From the NCBI GenBank assembly GCA_041394885.1, contig JAWKHI010000005.1, forward strand, positions 1-64,000: DNA of 64,000 nucleotides, in the 5' to 3' direction. Made by a program: the position numbers and the translations under genes. The DNA is from DSOI01 sp041394885. GTDB taxonomy: Bacteria > Acidobacteriota > Terriglobia > Bryobacterales > Bryobacteraceae. The notes beneath the pieces were generated by a model. It was not told the origin of the DNA. It was given only the letters and a program-made list of their open reading frames with translations, and made no database searches. This document shows positions 11,676 to 20,513 of this stretch, one piece after another. How positions within the stretch are numbered: the stretch's first letter is position 1; every line of letters begins with the position of its first letter.

Positions 11676-12713
11676 TTACTTTTGCCGCCGCGAACGCCGG
11701 GCATCCGCGTCATTCCCCGGAGAGAACTCGCTGACGTCCACCGAATGCCGCCGCGGACTCCACGTCCCCGCCGCATCGGCGATGCTCTCCGCCCTTTTCC
11801 GGTATGCCTTCGCTTCCCTCTTCCGGTCGCCCGCCTGCAAGGCCAGACTGTAGGCCTGGAGCATATCCCACACAACCGGGTGCGCCGGTCCCAGCTTCTC
11901 CTGCACGATTGCGATCGCGTCCTCGAGCATGGGCTGCGCGGATTCGAAATCGCCCCGATCGGCGTGGAGCAGCGCCAGAAACGCCATCCCTTGCGCGTGG
12001 GTGGGGTGCGCCGGGCCGAATTGTCTCCGCCAGATCGCAAGCGCGGCGCGTAGATGCTGTTGCGCCTCTCCGTACCGTTTCTGCCGCCGGAACAGCAGCG
12101 CCAGGTTGTATTGCAGGTTAGCTTGTGGCAACCGCATCGCAAGCGGGGCACGGTCAACTAGAGCAAGGCCGCGCAACAGAAACTGCTGCGCCTCGGCGAA
12201 CCTGTTCTGTTCGAGCCGGAGGCTGCCGAGCGCGTTGACGAGCCCTACCAGGCGTGGCGATTGCCGCCCATGCGCCTGCTCCAGGATCCGGAGCCCCCGC
12301 CGATAGTATCTCTCTGCGTCGGAGAATCGGTGCCGGAGTTGCATCGCCTTGCCAAGATTCTCTAAAGGGGCGGCCAATCCGGAATGCTTGTTGTCACCGG
12401 CTGCTTCCCACAACCGGATCGAATTCCGGAACGCCCGCTCGGCCTCCAATACCTTCGCGCCCTCGAGGAAAGCCGTGCCGAGATCGTTCCAGGCTCCCGC
12501 GGCCATGCGCTTGGCGGCCGGGTCCGTTCTTCGGTCCAGTGCTGCGATGACCGTCTCCAGCAGGGACTCCGCGCGGTCATAGTCTGCTGCCTCGACAAGG
12601 GCGGACGCGATGCGGATTTGCTCCTCGATGGTCTTCAGTTCCCCGGTCTGCGCGGAGAACACCGGCGCGGCGAGGAGGAGTAGTAGCGCACTACTCTGCC
12701 TTGTGGGAACCAT
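11676..12713 (-). CDS. Exported TPR-repeat protein
   Basis: 345 residues. A signal peptide (MVPTRQSSALLLLLAAPVFSA) precedes several 42-residue kinesin-light-chain-type TPR units (AWNDLGTAFLEGAKVLEAER, LENLGKAMQLRHRFSDAE, VNALGSLRLEQNRFAEA). A GGAGA-type ribosome site lies just before the start. Repeats like these form protein-binding superhelices; no enzymatic residue is seen. The C-terminus ends with HSVDVSEFSPG and a basic tail. The related gene 68 bases downstream is a duplication. It lies downstream of the sigma/CHAT/protease genes but behind a likely terminator, so common regulation is uncertain. Confidence 0.82.
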   Translation of the reverse strand: MVPTRQSSALLLLLAAPVFSAQTGELKTIEEQIRIASALVEAADYDRAESLLETVIAALDRRTDPAAKRMAAGAWNDLGTAFLEGAKVLEAERAFRNSIRLWEAAGDNKHSGLAAPLENLGKAMQLRHRFSDAERYYRRGLRILEQAHGRQSPRLVGLVNALGSLRLEQNRFAEAQQFLLRGLALVDRAPLAMRLPQANLQYNLALLFRRQKRYGEAQQHLRAALAIWRRQFGPAHPTHAQGMAFLALLHADRGDFESAQPMLEDAIAIVQEKLGPAHPVVWDMLQAYSLALQAGDRKREAKAYRKRAESIADAAGTWSPRRHSVDVSEFSPGNDADARRSRRQK

Positions 12714-12796
12714 TTCCGTCTCCTTGGGTTTGTTGCCCTGTCAGAGAGAACGGGAATGGCGGATGAAATCCTTTTAAAGATGGGCGGAAATGGAGA

Positions 12797-12830
12797 GGGC
12801 GGCGCGAGCCTTTTCGGCTCCTCGCCGCCC
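12797..12830 (-). terminator. Strong hairpin after the protease gene
   Basis: On the minus strand GGGCGGCG and GAGCC pair with GGCTC and CGCCGCCC around a short GAAAA-type loop, giving about 13 base pairs with a small internal bulge, about 30 bases beyond the protease stop. There is no clean U tract, so termination may be factor-assisted or partial. It separates the protease gene from the two TPR genes. Confidence 0.55.
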
Positions 12831-12860
12831 GCCTGGTACAGGGTCCCGTCAGGCGGTTGC

Positions 12861-13871
12861 TTATTCCTGCTCCGCGGCCTCCTTCACCGCCCTCGCGCTC
12901 AATAACTGGACCTTCAGCTTTTCGAGTACCCTATCGATCGGGCAAGCTACGGCGAGGTCCCCGGCGGGTGCGAACAACAGCCCCACAGCGCTCTCGTCGT
13001 CCTTGCCCACCACGAGGGCGCCGGAATCGCCATCCAAAGCGAAAGGGCCCCCTGCCGGATCCGACTGGATAAGGATCTGATTCTTGAACCGGAATGAGCC
13101 GAAGCTGTAGTCGACGATCAGCGTTGCCTGAAGATCGACGATTTTGCCGGTTGTTTGCTGTTTTCCCAATTGCACTACCTTGTCCCCGAGGGCCGGCTTC
13201 TTTGTTGGAATTTCTTCGATGTCGGCAAGCCTGTACCCCGTGAGTCCCGCCACTGCGCAATCCACTTCGTTCTCGCCGGCGGTTTCGAGTGGAACATGCT
13301 GAATCTCTTTCGCGACCTCCGTCGTCTTCCCCACGTCGAAAACGTCCACCGGTGCGGGACTGAGGACTGCGGACTCGGAGTTCACGCGCCCATTCGCCGA
13401 CAAGACGTGATTGCAGCTCAGAATATAGGCTGTGCCCTCGGTGTCCTTCACGAAGGCGCCCAGAGTTCCCGACAGCACCGGGCTGACGTTGCCGCTCACC
13501 TCCGGGGGGGCCGGTCCAATGGACGCTCCGGGACCGAATTCGATTGCAGCCCTGCCCTTGCGCCGGCGTCCGAATCCAGTTCGAAAGTCATTGCCCGAAA
13601 TCTTGATCACGTCGACCGGAACCCCAAGATATTCCTTCGGCAGCATCAGTCGGGATCCGATTTCGTCCGGCTTCGGTTTCTCGGTGACGTAAACCCGTAC
13701 CGCGGGCATCGTGGTCTCGACCGGCTCCGCGGATTCATGCCGCTGGATGAGGCGCCTGCCGATTCCGACAGCCACCACGTTCCGCCCAAATTCGGTTCCG
13801 ATCAGCCCCGCTAAGTAGTCTCGAACGGCTTCGACGTTGGGCAACTGGGCCCTGATTTGTAACATGTCCAT
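12861..13871 (-). CDS. Trypsin-fold serine protease-like protein
   Basis: 336 residues. AAAGGAG lies seven bases from the ATG at 13871, which is preferred over the ATG six bases upstream. A chymotrypsin-type triad is visible: His155 in LSCNHVLS, Asp204 in NEVDCAVAGL and Ser283 in DGDSGALVV. The first ~110 residues are a separate N-terminal domain (VVAVGIGRR, VRVYVTEKP). There is no signal peptide, so it may act in the cytoplasm. It follows a repeat-bearing unknown protein and a CHAT caspase-like protein; such protease pairs are typical of bacterial conflict and signalling cascades. The substrate is unknown. Confidence 0.8.
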   Translation of the reverse strand: MDMLQIRAQLPNVEAVRDYLAGLIGTEFGRNVVAVGIGRRLIQRHESAEPVETTMPAVRVYVTEKPKPDEIGSRLMLPKEYLGVPVDVIKISGNDFRTGFGRRRKGRAAIEFGPGASIGPAPPEVSGNVSPVLSGTLGAFVKDTEGTAYILSCNHVLSANGRVNSESAVLSPAPVDVFDVGKTTEVAKEIQHVPLETAGENEVDCAVAGLTGYRLADIEEIPTKKPALGDKVVQLGKQQTTGKIVDLQATLIVDYSFGSFRFKNQILIQSDPAGGPFALDGDSGALVVGKDDESAVGLLFAPAGDLAVACPIDRVLEKLKVQLLSARAVKEAAEQE

Positions 13872-13883
13872 GCTCATTCTCCT

Positions 13884-14870
13884 TTAGCAATCGCCACTGT
13901 CCGTGCAGGCATCGGGGTCTGAATCCAGAGACTCGCTGTCGAACCACAGCAGGTTCAGGTCGCGCTTCTCTTTCCACATGCGCCCCATTTGCGCCATTCG
14001 CCGCGTACGGCTCTCCAGGCCCTCGGTTTCCTCGGGCAGCACACCCGGCGGAAGGTCCTCCTTGCACAGCTCACTGCCGCCAAGGACGACCTCGTCCAGT
14101 TTCGCTTTGCAGCCGCTCACCGCCATGCACTCGTCGAAGGCCTCCTTCACATGCTGGTGCACGTTGCCGGTCCCGTGATGTTCGTGGGCGGCAAAGAAGT
14201 GCAGATTGACGTACCCCCCGACCACGGCGGGTTCCCAGTTGAGTCCGGTCACCTTGAGTTTGCTCACATCTTTGACTTCATAGGTGAAGATCTGCAGCGC
14301 ACCGATCTTCTTTTCGATCGGCCCGGACGCCTCCGCCGAGGACCTCTCATCATCCCCCAACTGGATCTCGTTTTTCGGATCGCTCACGTCCGCCGCGACT
14401 TTTCCCGGCCCCGATTTAGACTCGCGATCCGCCGAACCCTGCAGTGGCAGACGAAGGGTGACGCACCTCGGTGTCGATACTCCCTCCGGCATCGGCAGTG
14501 TGATGGTTGTTAGAATTTCTCTGGTAGTCTTTCCGCGCTTCACGATAACATTCTTGTTCGGGTCGAGAGTGGCCTCTCCCTTCTCGGCGCCCACCAACTT
14601 GAGTTCGGGCGCAGGCAGCGCGACCTCACCCCGCTTGAGTTCGCGCACAGGAAGCGCGACCTCACTCCGCTTGAGTTCGGGCGCAGGCAGCGCGACCTCA
14701 CTCCGCTTGAGTTCGCGCACAGGAAGCGCGACCTCGCCCAGCCAGTTGCCAGCGCGGTACTGGTGACCACCTATCTCTGGAACTTTGACTATGTAGCCAG
14801 TCCGCTTGCCCTCTTCCTTCGTAAGGCTGAAAACAAAAGTCCCATGGAAAATAATATTCAACTTCGCCAT
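13884..14870 (-). CDS. Unrecognised protein with 12-residue tandem repeats
   Basis: 328 residues; GGAGGG precedes the ATG at 14870, so the upstream open frame is discarded. The family is not recognised. The N-terminus (LNIIFHGTFVFSLTKEE) looks like a beta-strand pair. Residues 46-93 are four copies of EVALPVRELKRS or EVALPAPELKRS in strict alternation. The middle is acidic and charged, followed by LNWEPAVVGGYVNLHFFA, a His-rich HEHHGTGNVHQH segment and a C-terminus with paired Cys residues. It sits between CHAT and trypsin-like genes, so it could be their substrate, effector or sensor; this is inference from position only. Confidence 0.65.
   Translation of the reverse strand: MAKLNIIFHGTFVFSLTKEEGKRTGYIVKVPEIGGHQYRAGNWLGEVALPVRELKRSEVALPAPELKRSEVALPVRELKRGEVALPAPELKLVGAEKGEATLDPNKNVIVKRGKTTREILTTITLPMPEGVSTPRCVTLRLPLQGSADRESKSGPGKVAADVSDPKNEIQLGDDERSSAEASGPIEKKIGALQIFTYEVKDVSKLKVTGLNWEPAVVGGYVNLHFFAAHEHHGTGNVHQHVKEAFDECMAVSGCKAKLDEVVLGGSELCKEDLPPGVLPEETEGLESRTRRMAQMGRMWKEKRDLNLLWFDSESLDSDPDACTDSGDC
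14599..14742 (-). repeat. Four 36-bp tandem repeats in alternating A-B-A-B order
   Basis: Units at 14599-14634, 14635-14670, 14671-14706 and 14707-14742. Units 1 and 3 differ at one base, and 2 and 4 at three, whereas neighbours differ more. The array is therefore a recent 72-bp duplication of an older 36-bp duplication, entirely in frame. Confidence 0.95.
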
Positions 14871-14908
14871 ACTGTTCCCTCCAAAAAGAACACGAAATAA
14901 TGAACGAT

Positions 14909-17900
14909 TTAGCGGGCCCCAAACGTCTGGAAACCTGCCCAAAAATACGGGTGAGCGGCCGCCGGGTTCCCGCGAACGGCGCATGCCGCCAGCCGCAGGG
15001 CCTCCGGAACATCGTCCGGGAACGTCCCCGCCGAATAGAAGCGGTCCATGAAAACCAGCCCCGATTCGGCGTCTACATTCCATCTACCCGCCACCACACG
15101 CGAAACCCCCGCCCAGAGCAGTTGCCGGACCAGGCTCTCCGGGTTCACTGGTCCCGTCGATTCGCCCACGCCCGCCGAACACGCCGACAGCACCACCAAC
15201 CTGCACCGGCTCCAGTCCTGCGCGGCCAGGCGTGGTCCGCCCAACACCTCGTAGGGAAGGGCGCTGCCCGGCGGAGGCGCGAACACCAAGCCGCCATTGC
15301 CCGCATTCGAAATCCCGTGGCCCGCGAAGTGCAGCAGCCGCGCATCGCGAATCTCCGATGCCAACTCGGCCACCGTCGCGCGCGGACCCTCCAACAGAGT
15401 CGCCCGCTTCAGCCGCGCCACCACCGAGCGGCCCTCCCTTTCGGCCTGGACCAGTGGCGGAAACGAACGCGTGGCCCCGGCGCCCAGTGCCGGGTTGGCC
15501 ACCACCAGCGATCGTCCCTTCCCATCTCCATCCAAAGACCGCACCCGCCTGCCGTAGTCCGACACCGAACTGGCCACCACCGTCGCGAAGCGATCGGATA
15601 CGTACCGCCCTTGCTCGTCGATCAAGGCCGGGAAGACCACGGCGGCTTCCGATGCATCCGGAATGAGAACGAGTGTCCTCGCCGGATCGAGCGACGCCGC
15701 GATCGGAGCCAGCAACCATTCGTACAACCGGCGCGATTCGCGGTTCAACTCCTCGCGCGCCGATGACGGATCGGCGCACAACCGCGTCAACCTCCTCGCC
15801 GCTTCCGCCACCTCCGCCGGCCGCGCCGCGAGACGCTTGCTCACCAACCCACGGTCGTCGAAGACCCAAACCGCCACGCCCCCGGAAAGATCGGCCCAAG
15901 CGACGAACGTTTCCTTCGCGAATGCCGCGGGCATCGGGACCTCCTCTTCCCCCGCGGACCGGAATCGCTCGAACGCCGCGAACGCGCCCGCCGGATCCGC
16001 GCGGTGGACCCACTGGATCTCCGCGATCCCTCGAAAAGAGTCACCCGCCGCCATAGCGGCCGCCGAGCGATCGCTGGGCGCCGCCAAAGACGTTAGTCTC
16101 CGCGCGGTGCTTTCGATCGAGGCGCGAAACTCCTCCTCCGCTTGCCGCCAGCGTCCGTCTCGCAGGTACGCCTTGCCTGCGGCCTGATGGAACAATGAGT
16201 GGACCCGCAACGATTCCATCCGCAACACCGTCTCACGGAGCCGTTCCAGCCGGTCGAGCGCCGCCGCGGGGTTTCCCGTCCCCGTATCCACATCGGCCCG
16301 GTCGATCTCCGCCCGCATGCGATATTCCTCGATCGTCGGTGATGGCCCCAGCTTGGAAAAAATTTCTCGCGCTCGATCGTATTCGAGCTTGGCGTCGTCC
16401 GGGTAGCCTGTTGCCACAGAAAGACTGGCGGCCTTCACCCATCCCATGGCTTCGATCACCTTGTTGCCGGGGCCGGACACAGCGGCCACTTGCGCCGCAT
16501 TGAAAGCGCGGCTCGCATTCGGCAAGTCCATCCCCTCGGAAGCCCGTCGCAGCACGACGTATAGCTGCTGCGCGCGGACGCCCGGATAAGGTCCGGACCA
16601 GAAACGCGACAACGCCTCCCGCGTGCTGTTCCAAATGGTGACCACGTCCCCGGCGATCGTCTGTGAGCCTGCCAAAATGCCGGCCGCCCGCAGGGCGAGC
16701 ACTGGGTAGTTCGCCGATTGCGCCGTCGCCAGCGCGCGGCCCGCATCGATGTAGGCAGACCCGGAGTCGCCCAGGATATCCCGGCACACTCCCAGTTCGA
16801 TCGCAGCCTGTCCCTCGATCCAGCGGTATCCCGCCGACGCGGCTTCCCTTTCGAGCGCGGCTGCTCGCCGCACGCATTCTTCCGCCTTCCGAAATGTCCG
16901 GTGAATGGCATAGACACGCTCCGCCTCGGCCTGCATCGCGCCGGCGCGGTTCCCCGCGGACCGCAGCCGGTGCGCCGCCTCAGCCCCTTTCGCGATGGCG
17001 ATCGACGGCTGGTCCGAACGATTCGCAACTGCCACGGCGGCTAGCACGGTAAGTCCTTCGGTGGAAGTTTCAGACGCAGTGAGAGTATCGGTGAGCCAAC
17101 GGTCCTGGTGCCGCGTCTCGAACATCCGCCCGAGTTCCCGCAGCGCCTGTCTCGTCGTGCGCTCGCCGGAGCGCGCCAACCACTGGATGGCAATGGGGCG
17201 ATACGGTTCCGGTTCGACAGCCTCCCCGCGATCCAATCGCGCCAGCAGTTGAGAAGGATCGTCGGTGATCTTTCCCAGCGCCTCTGCTCGCGCTGCCTTC
17301 TTCTTCTCGATCTCCGCCTTGTGCCGCTGCGCCTCGTCCGCCCACGGCCCGGACGGGTCCAACGTCAAGTACCGCTCCCAATCTTTCAGCGCCTCGTCGT
17401 AGACGAACATGCGCTCATACACGATCGCGCGGTTGAACAGAGCTTCTTTGTAGTCAGGACGCGCCTTTAACGCGCGGCTCAGATACTCGATCGCATAGCC
17501 GTAGTCCACGGACCGGTCCGCCGCTTCCGCCCGCAGCGCATGCGCGAGGCCGAGATCCGCCAAAACCGCCGGGTCGTCCGGGTTGTTGTCCGTAGCGCGC
17601 GCCAGAGTAGAAACGGCGGCATCGGCGTCCCACTCGAGCATTTCGGCGCGCGCCCGGAGACGCAGCCACTTCGAATCGTCCGGCGTTTTCTTCAGTTCCG
17701 CCCCGATGCGCTCTACCGCGCGGAGCAGCCCGCGCGGGCGCGAGAACGACGATCGGCCCGCGCCCCTCTCCACTCGAACCGGACCATGCGCCCCGCCCGG
17801 AATACGGAACTCGAACGGGCGCTGCTCCCCATACGCGGCGGCGATCAACTGTTCCGGCTGGCCTGCGGACCACTGGGTGTAGCCCCACCAGCCGCCTCCC

Positions 17901-18415
17901 AGACACAGGATCAGCGTCGCCGCGTAAGCCAGCCACCGGCCCCCCTCCACTCGCGGCGCCGAAGGCATGCTCGCAGCCATCGCTTTCGCCATCCGGCGCT
18001 GCACGAATGGGCTCGCCGAAGGCAGCGATTGCACCACGGAAGCTTCCTCGGGCTGCGAATCGGCCGAGAAATCCTCCGCCGCGGCGCGAAGCGTGGCTCC
18101 GCACGAGTCACAACCACTCACGTGAGCCAGCAGACGTTCCGAGTCGCGAGCCGAAACCAACCCCGCCGCTAGCATCGCCAGTTCCTGCGAGTCCGGACAC
18201 GCAGGTCCCGGATCGGTTGTGCCTGTTGGGCCACCCAACAGTTTGCGAATTCGAACATTTTCATCCTCGTGCATGGCAAGCAAGTCCCGGCATAGTCCGC
18301 AGGACTCCGCATGTCGCATCCGCTCTGGCGCCAAGCCGGACTGCTCCGGCGTCATCGCCGCGGCAATCTCATCGCGTGACAAGTGCCCGTTGGATGGATC
18401 AAACGGCTCGCTCAT
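14909..18415 (-). CDS. Zinc-finger/TPR/CHAT caspase-like protein
   Basis: 1168 residues. Two HX3CX2C modules (His35/Cys39/Cys42 and His98/Cys102/Cys105) resemble anti-sigma zinc fingers. A single transmembrane segment (about 161-180) follows, then a long TPR-like helical region, and a C-terminal CHAT domain. The caspase-like dyad is present: His1033 in LLHFAGHG and Cys1079 in LVVLSACSAG. CHAT proteins are cysteine peptidases or pseudo-peptidases. The zinc modules lie on the cytoplasmic side if the TPR/CHAT part is outside, the layout of a membrane anti-sigma factor. The sigma-factor gene ends three bases upstream. Probably a sensor that controls that sigma factor, or a protease effector. Confidence 0.88.
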   Translation of the reverse strand: MSEPFDPSNGHLSRDEIAAAMTPEQSGLAPERMRHAESCGLCRDLLAMHEDENVRIRKLLGGPTGTTDPGPACPDSQELAMLAAGLVSARDSERLLAHVSGCDSCGATLRAAAEDFSADSQPEEASVVQSLPSASPFVQRRMAKAMAASMPSAPRVEGGRWLAYAATLILCLGGGWWGYTQWSAGQPEQLIAAAYGEQRPFEFRIPGGAHGPVRVERGAGRSSFSRPRGLLRAVERIGAELKKTPDDSKWLRLRARAEMLEWDADAAVSTLARATDNNPDDPAVLADLGLAHALRAEAADRSVDYGYAIEYLSRALKARPDYKEALFNRAIVYERMFVYDEALKDWERYLTLDPSGPWADEAQRHKAEIEKKKAARAEALGKITDDPSQLLARLDRGEAVEPEPYRPIAIQWLARSGERTTRQALRELGRMFETRHQDRWLTDTLTASETSTEGLTVLAAVAVANRSDQPSIAIAKGAEAAHRLRSAGNRAGAMQAEAERVYAIHRTFRKAEECVRRAAALEREAASAGYRWIEGQAAIELGVCRDILGDSGSAYIDAGRALATAQSANYPVLALRAAGILAGSQTIAGDVVTIWNSTREALSRFWSGPYPGVRAQQLYVVLRRASEGMDLPNASRAFNAAQVAAVSGPGNKVIEAMGWVKAASLSVATGYPDDAKLEYDRAREIFSKLGPSPTIEEYRMRAEIDRADVDTGTGNPAAALDRLERLRETVLRMESLRVHSLFHQAAGKAYLRDGRWRQAEEEFRASIESTARRLTSLAAPSDRSAAAMAAGDSFRGIAEIQWVHRADPAGAFAAFERFRSAGEEEVPMPAAFAKETFVAWADLSGGVAVWVFDDRGLVSKRLAARPAEVAEAARRLTRLCADPSSAREELNRESRRLYEWLLAPIAASLDPARTLVLIPDASEAAVVFPALIDEQGRYVSDRFATVVASSVSDYGRRVRSLDGDGKGRSLVVANPALGAGATRSFPPLVQAEREGRSVVARLKRATLLEGPRATVAELASEIRDARLLHFAGHGISNAGNGGLVFAPPPGSALPYEVLGGPRLAAQDWSRCRLVVLSACSAGVGESTGPVNPESLVRQLLWAGVSRVVAGRWNVDAESGLVFMDRFYSAGTFPDDVPEALRLAACAVRGNPAAAHPYFWAGFQTFGAR

Positions 18416-18418
18416 CTT

Positions 18419-19123
18419 CTACAACGAACCTCCCGCGGATTTTCCTTTGGTCTGTTCCATGTTTTTTTCACCGGACTCGTCCATCCACGTCCGCACCCGC
18501 AGCATGAGCCGGTGTAGGAGGCTTTCCACGCCCTTCGGAGCCAGGTCCACTCCTCCCACACCGGCGATCGCTTTGGCGGTCAAGCCGTGCCGGAAATGAA
18601 GCCAGAATATTTGGCGCTCGATTGGCCGCACGCCCTGTTCGGAGAGAAAGGCGTCGATCTCGCTCAGAAGGATGCCGCGCTCGAGCGCCGGCTTGGGGTC
18701 AACCCCGCCAACAGCCGCGGGCGCCGCCGTCTCGATGGATTCCACTTTGCCGCCGCCGCGCTTGTCCGCCAGCGCGCGCCGGAAATGATCGTGGGCCACC
18801 GAAAAGGCAATCGTCTTGAGGAAGCCGAACCAGGCGTCCGGGTGCTCGGGATGGAACTCGGCCAGTGCCTGGCACCCGTTCGCGCAGAGGCGGACGTAGG
18901 TTTCCTGAACCAGTTCCTCGATGAGCGGCGGATCCGCGGGGCCGAATCGGCTCGAGACCCGATAAATGGTCGAAGCGATTACCGGCTGGCTGCGCCGGAC
19001 CAGTTCCTCCCAGGCCGGCGCGTCACCTTTCACACAAGCGTGTATGAGGTCGTCGATCGGGACAGACGAGTACCGATGAGACGGTGAGTTCAAGGCCCTG
19101 CACCCTCCCTCTGTGATCGGCAA
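18419..19123 (-). CDS. ECF-type RNA polymerase sigma factor
   Basis: 234 residues from a TTG start; a downstream start is possible since no clear ribosome site is seen. Region 2 covers about residues 24-110 (IEELVQETYVRLCANG, WFGFLKTIAFSVAHDHFRRA), and region 4 covers about 165-215 with a helix-turn-helix (GLTAKAIAGVGGVDLAPKGV). It lies three bases before the zinc-finger/TPR/CHAT gene and should be co-transcribed with it and the next two genes. By analogy with ECF/zinc anti-sigma pairs, its activity is likely held by the zinc modules of that protein. Its own target promoters cannot be identified here. Confidence 0.88.
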   Translation of the reverse strand: MPITEGGCRALNSPSHRYSSVPIDDLIHACVKGDAPAWEELVRRSQPVIASTIYRVSSRFGPADPPLIEELVQETYVRLCANGCQALAEFHPEHPDAWFGFLKTIAFSVAHDHFRRALADKRGGGKVESIETAAPAAVGGVDPKPALERGILLSEIDAFLSEQGVRPIERQIFWLHFRHGLTAKAIAGVGGVDLAPKGVESLLHRLMLRVRTWMDESGEKNMEQTKGKSAGGSL

Positions 19124-19231
19124 CGTCTGGGAGGACCAATCGCCATTGCATCGGTGCCTGACTGGCCCTTGATTATATTGAACTTTTGTAACGGATGCTC
19201 AAGGGCGTGGCGCGCCGTCGGTCAGCCGCGG

Positions 19232-19966
19232 ATGACTCTTCGTTATACTGCTGGCGTGCTCTCCCCACGTGGGCTGGTTTCCGTGATCGTCGCGATAGGC
19301 GCCTTCGCCCAGATGCGCCCCCTTTCGAGGGACAGCGAGATCCGCATCGGTCACCTCCTCGCCGCGAAATTCCGAAAGACCCGCGCTGTTGCTTCCGGTC
19401 CTTCGCACCGGAATATCGAGGCATACCTGCAAACGGTGTGCGCCCGCGTGGCCGCCCACGCAAAACGGCAGCTACCCTACCGGTTTCGATTCGACCCCGA
19501 TCCTGATTTCAAAAGCGCCTTCGCCCTGCCCGGTGGCGAGATCTTCCTCGGCGGCGGAATGTGGGCGCTTCTCGATAGCGAAGACCAACTCGCCGCGGTT
19601 CTCGGACACGAGATTGCGCACGTGGACCTCAATCACTGCCGGGATCGCCTCCTTGGCGCCGATGGTTCAAAAGAGATCGAACCCGAACTATTCTTCGCCA
19701 CCTACGGCCCGGATCGTGAATTGGCCGCGGATCGGGAAGGTGTGAAGCTGGCCGCCTCGGCGGGCTACTCGCCCCGGTCTGCCCTGCGGCTACTCGAATC
19801 CTTCCTCGCCCGCGCGGACCGGTCCCCCGATTCGGCCCCCGACTTGGCCAGCGACTCGGCCGCCACGCTCGAACGGCGCATAGACCGCATCCGTGAGGCT
19901 ATCGAAACCGACAACCTTTCCGTGCCAGTCTCGGAGAAACCCTTGCGGCGGCGTTTCCGGGATTGA
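19232..19966 (+). CDS. M48-family zinc metalloprotease
   Basis: 244 residues from the ATG in MTLRYTAGVL; a GTG nine codons in and starts further upstream are possible. A hydrophobic N-terminus (about 14-27) suggests export or a lipid-free signal. The zinc site HEIAH (126-130) is intact, with Glu163 in DRELAADREG as the probable third ligand. M48 peptidases degrade misfolded or regulatory proteins at the envelope. The C-terminal ~50 residues are charged and helical. It is divergent from the sigma factor; the 108 bases between them may hold both promoters. Confidence 0.85.
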   Translation: MTLRYTAGVLSPRGLVSVIVAIGAFAQMRPLSRDSEIRIGHLLAAKFRKTRAVASGPSHRNIEAYLQTVCARVAAHAKRQLPYRFRFDPDPDFKSAFALPGGEIFLGGGMWALLDSEDQLAAVLGHEIAHVDLNHCRDRLLGADGSKEIEPELFFATYGPDRELAADREGVKLAASAGYSPRSALRLLESFLARADRSPDSAPDLASDSAATLERRIDRIREAIETDNLSVPVSEKPLRRRFRD

Positions 19967-19986
19967 CCGTCGCGCCAACCTGAAAC

Positions 19987-20230
19987 GTGAATCTGACCGG
20001 CGAACTTGGCAGCTTCGTTTTGGCGAAGTTTGCAGGCGGACGCTACGAGAACGCGAGTGGAGGTTGTCCGCGGCGCACTCCGGAGTCTGGAGCGGGACGA
20101 ACGAGAGTACGCTAGCGAAGCTGGCCATGCTGAGAGCCGCCATCGATGAGGGCGATGCGAGCGGCGTAGCGGACCGAAATCTGTTTGAGCGCCCTCGCGC
20201 GGCCATCACGAGGATCAGGTGGTCCGCTAC
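19987..20230 (+). pseudogene. parD-type antitoxin relic
   Basis: Three frames together spell a ParD antitoxin. From a GTG at 19987 the frame reads NLTGELGSFVLAKFAGGRY; the next frame continues EVVRGALRSLERDERE; a third gives KLAMLRAAIDEGDASGVA. Ordinary ParD proteins carry these three segments in this order in about 80 residues. At least two indels are therefore present. No ParE toxin is recognisable downstream. Confidence 0.75.
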
Positions 20231-20363
20231 TGGCGTCACCGGCCCTTGGACGGGCGTGTGATGTCCGGCAAGGCCTTCGGCGAATGGAGCAAGGAAAGCA
20301 CATCACCTTCGATCGCGAGCACGGCGGCCGATGGAGGACCACGAGACGCACTCCCGTTGGAGC

Positions 20364-20395
20364 GATGGACCAAAACGGTTCCCTTTTGGTCCATC
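20364..20395. repeat. Perfect 12-bp inverted repeat (hairpin)
   Basis: GATGGACCAAAA and TTTTGGTCCATC are exact complements separated by eight bases (CGGTTCCC). It lies in the gene-poor stretch between the parD relic and the DUF998 gene. It could be a terminator for either strand or an operator; the A/T-rich tips next to the loop are unlike a classical terminator stem. Confidence 0.7.
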
Positions 20396-20513
20396 CTCGA
20401 ATGACCGGACTCCGTCGAACGACTGGCCAATTCGCTCTACACTGGGCGAGTAGGCAGGAACGGCGAAACCATCGAGGACGCGCCTGTGGGTTATTGAGAT
20501 CCTTGAGGCCAAA

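Noticed and set aside
13884..14870. Bacterial gasdermin next to caspase-like and trypsin-like proteases
   Set aside because: The order of genes recalled gasdermin loci, but the N-terminus and length do not resemble a gasdermin and no lipidation site or pore motif is visible.
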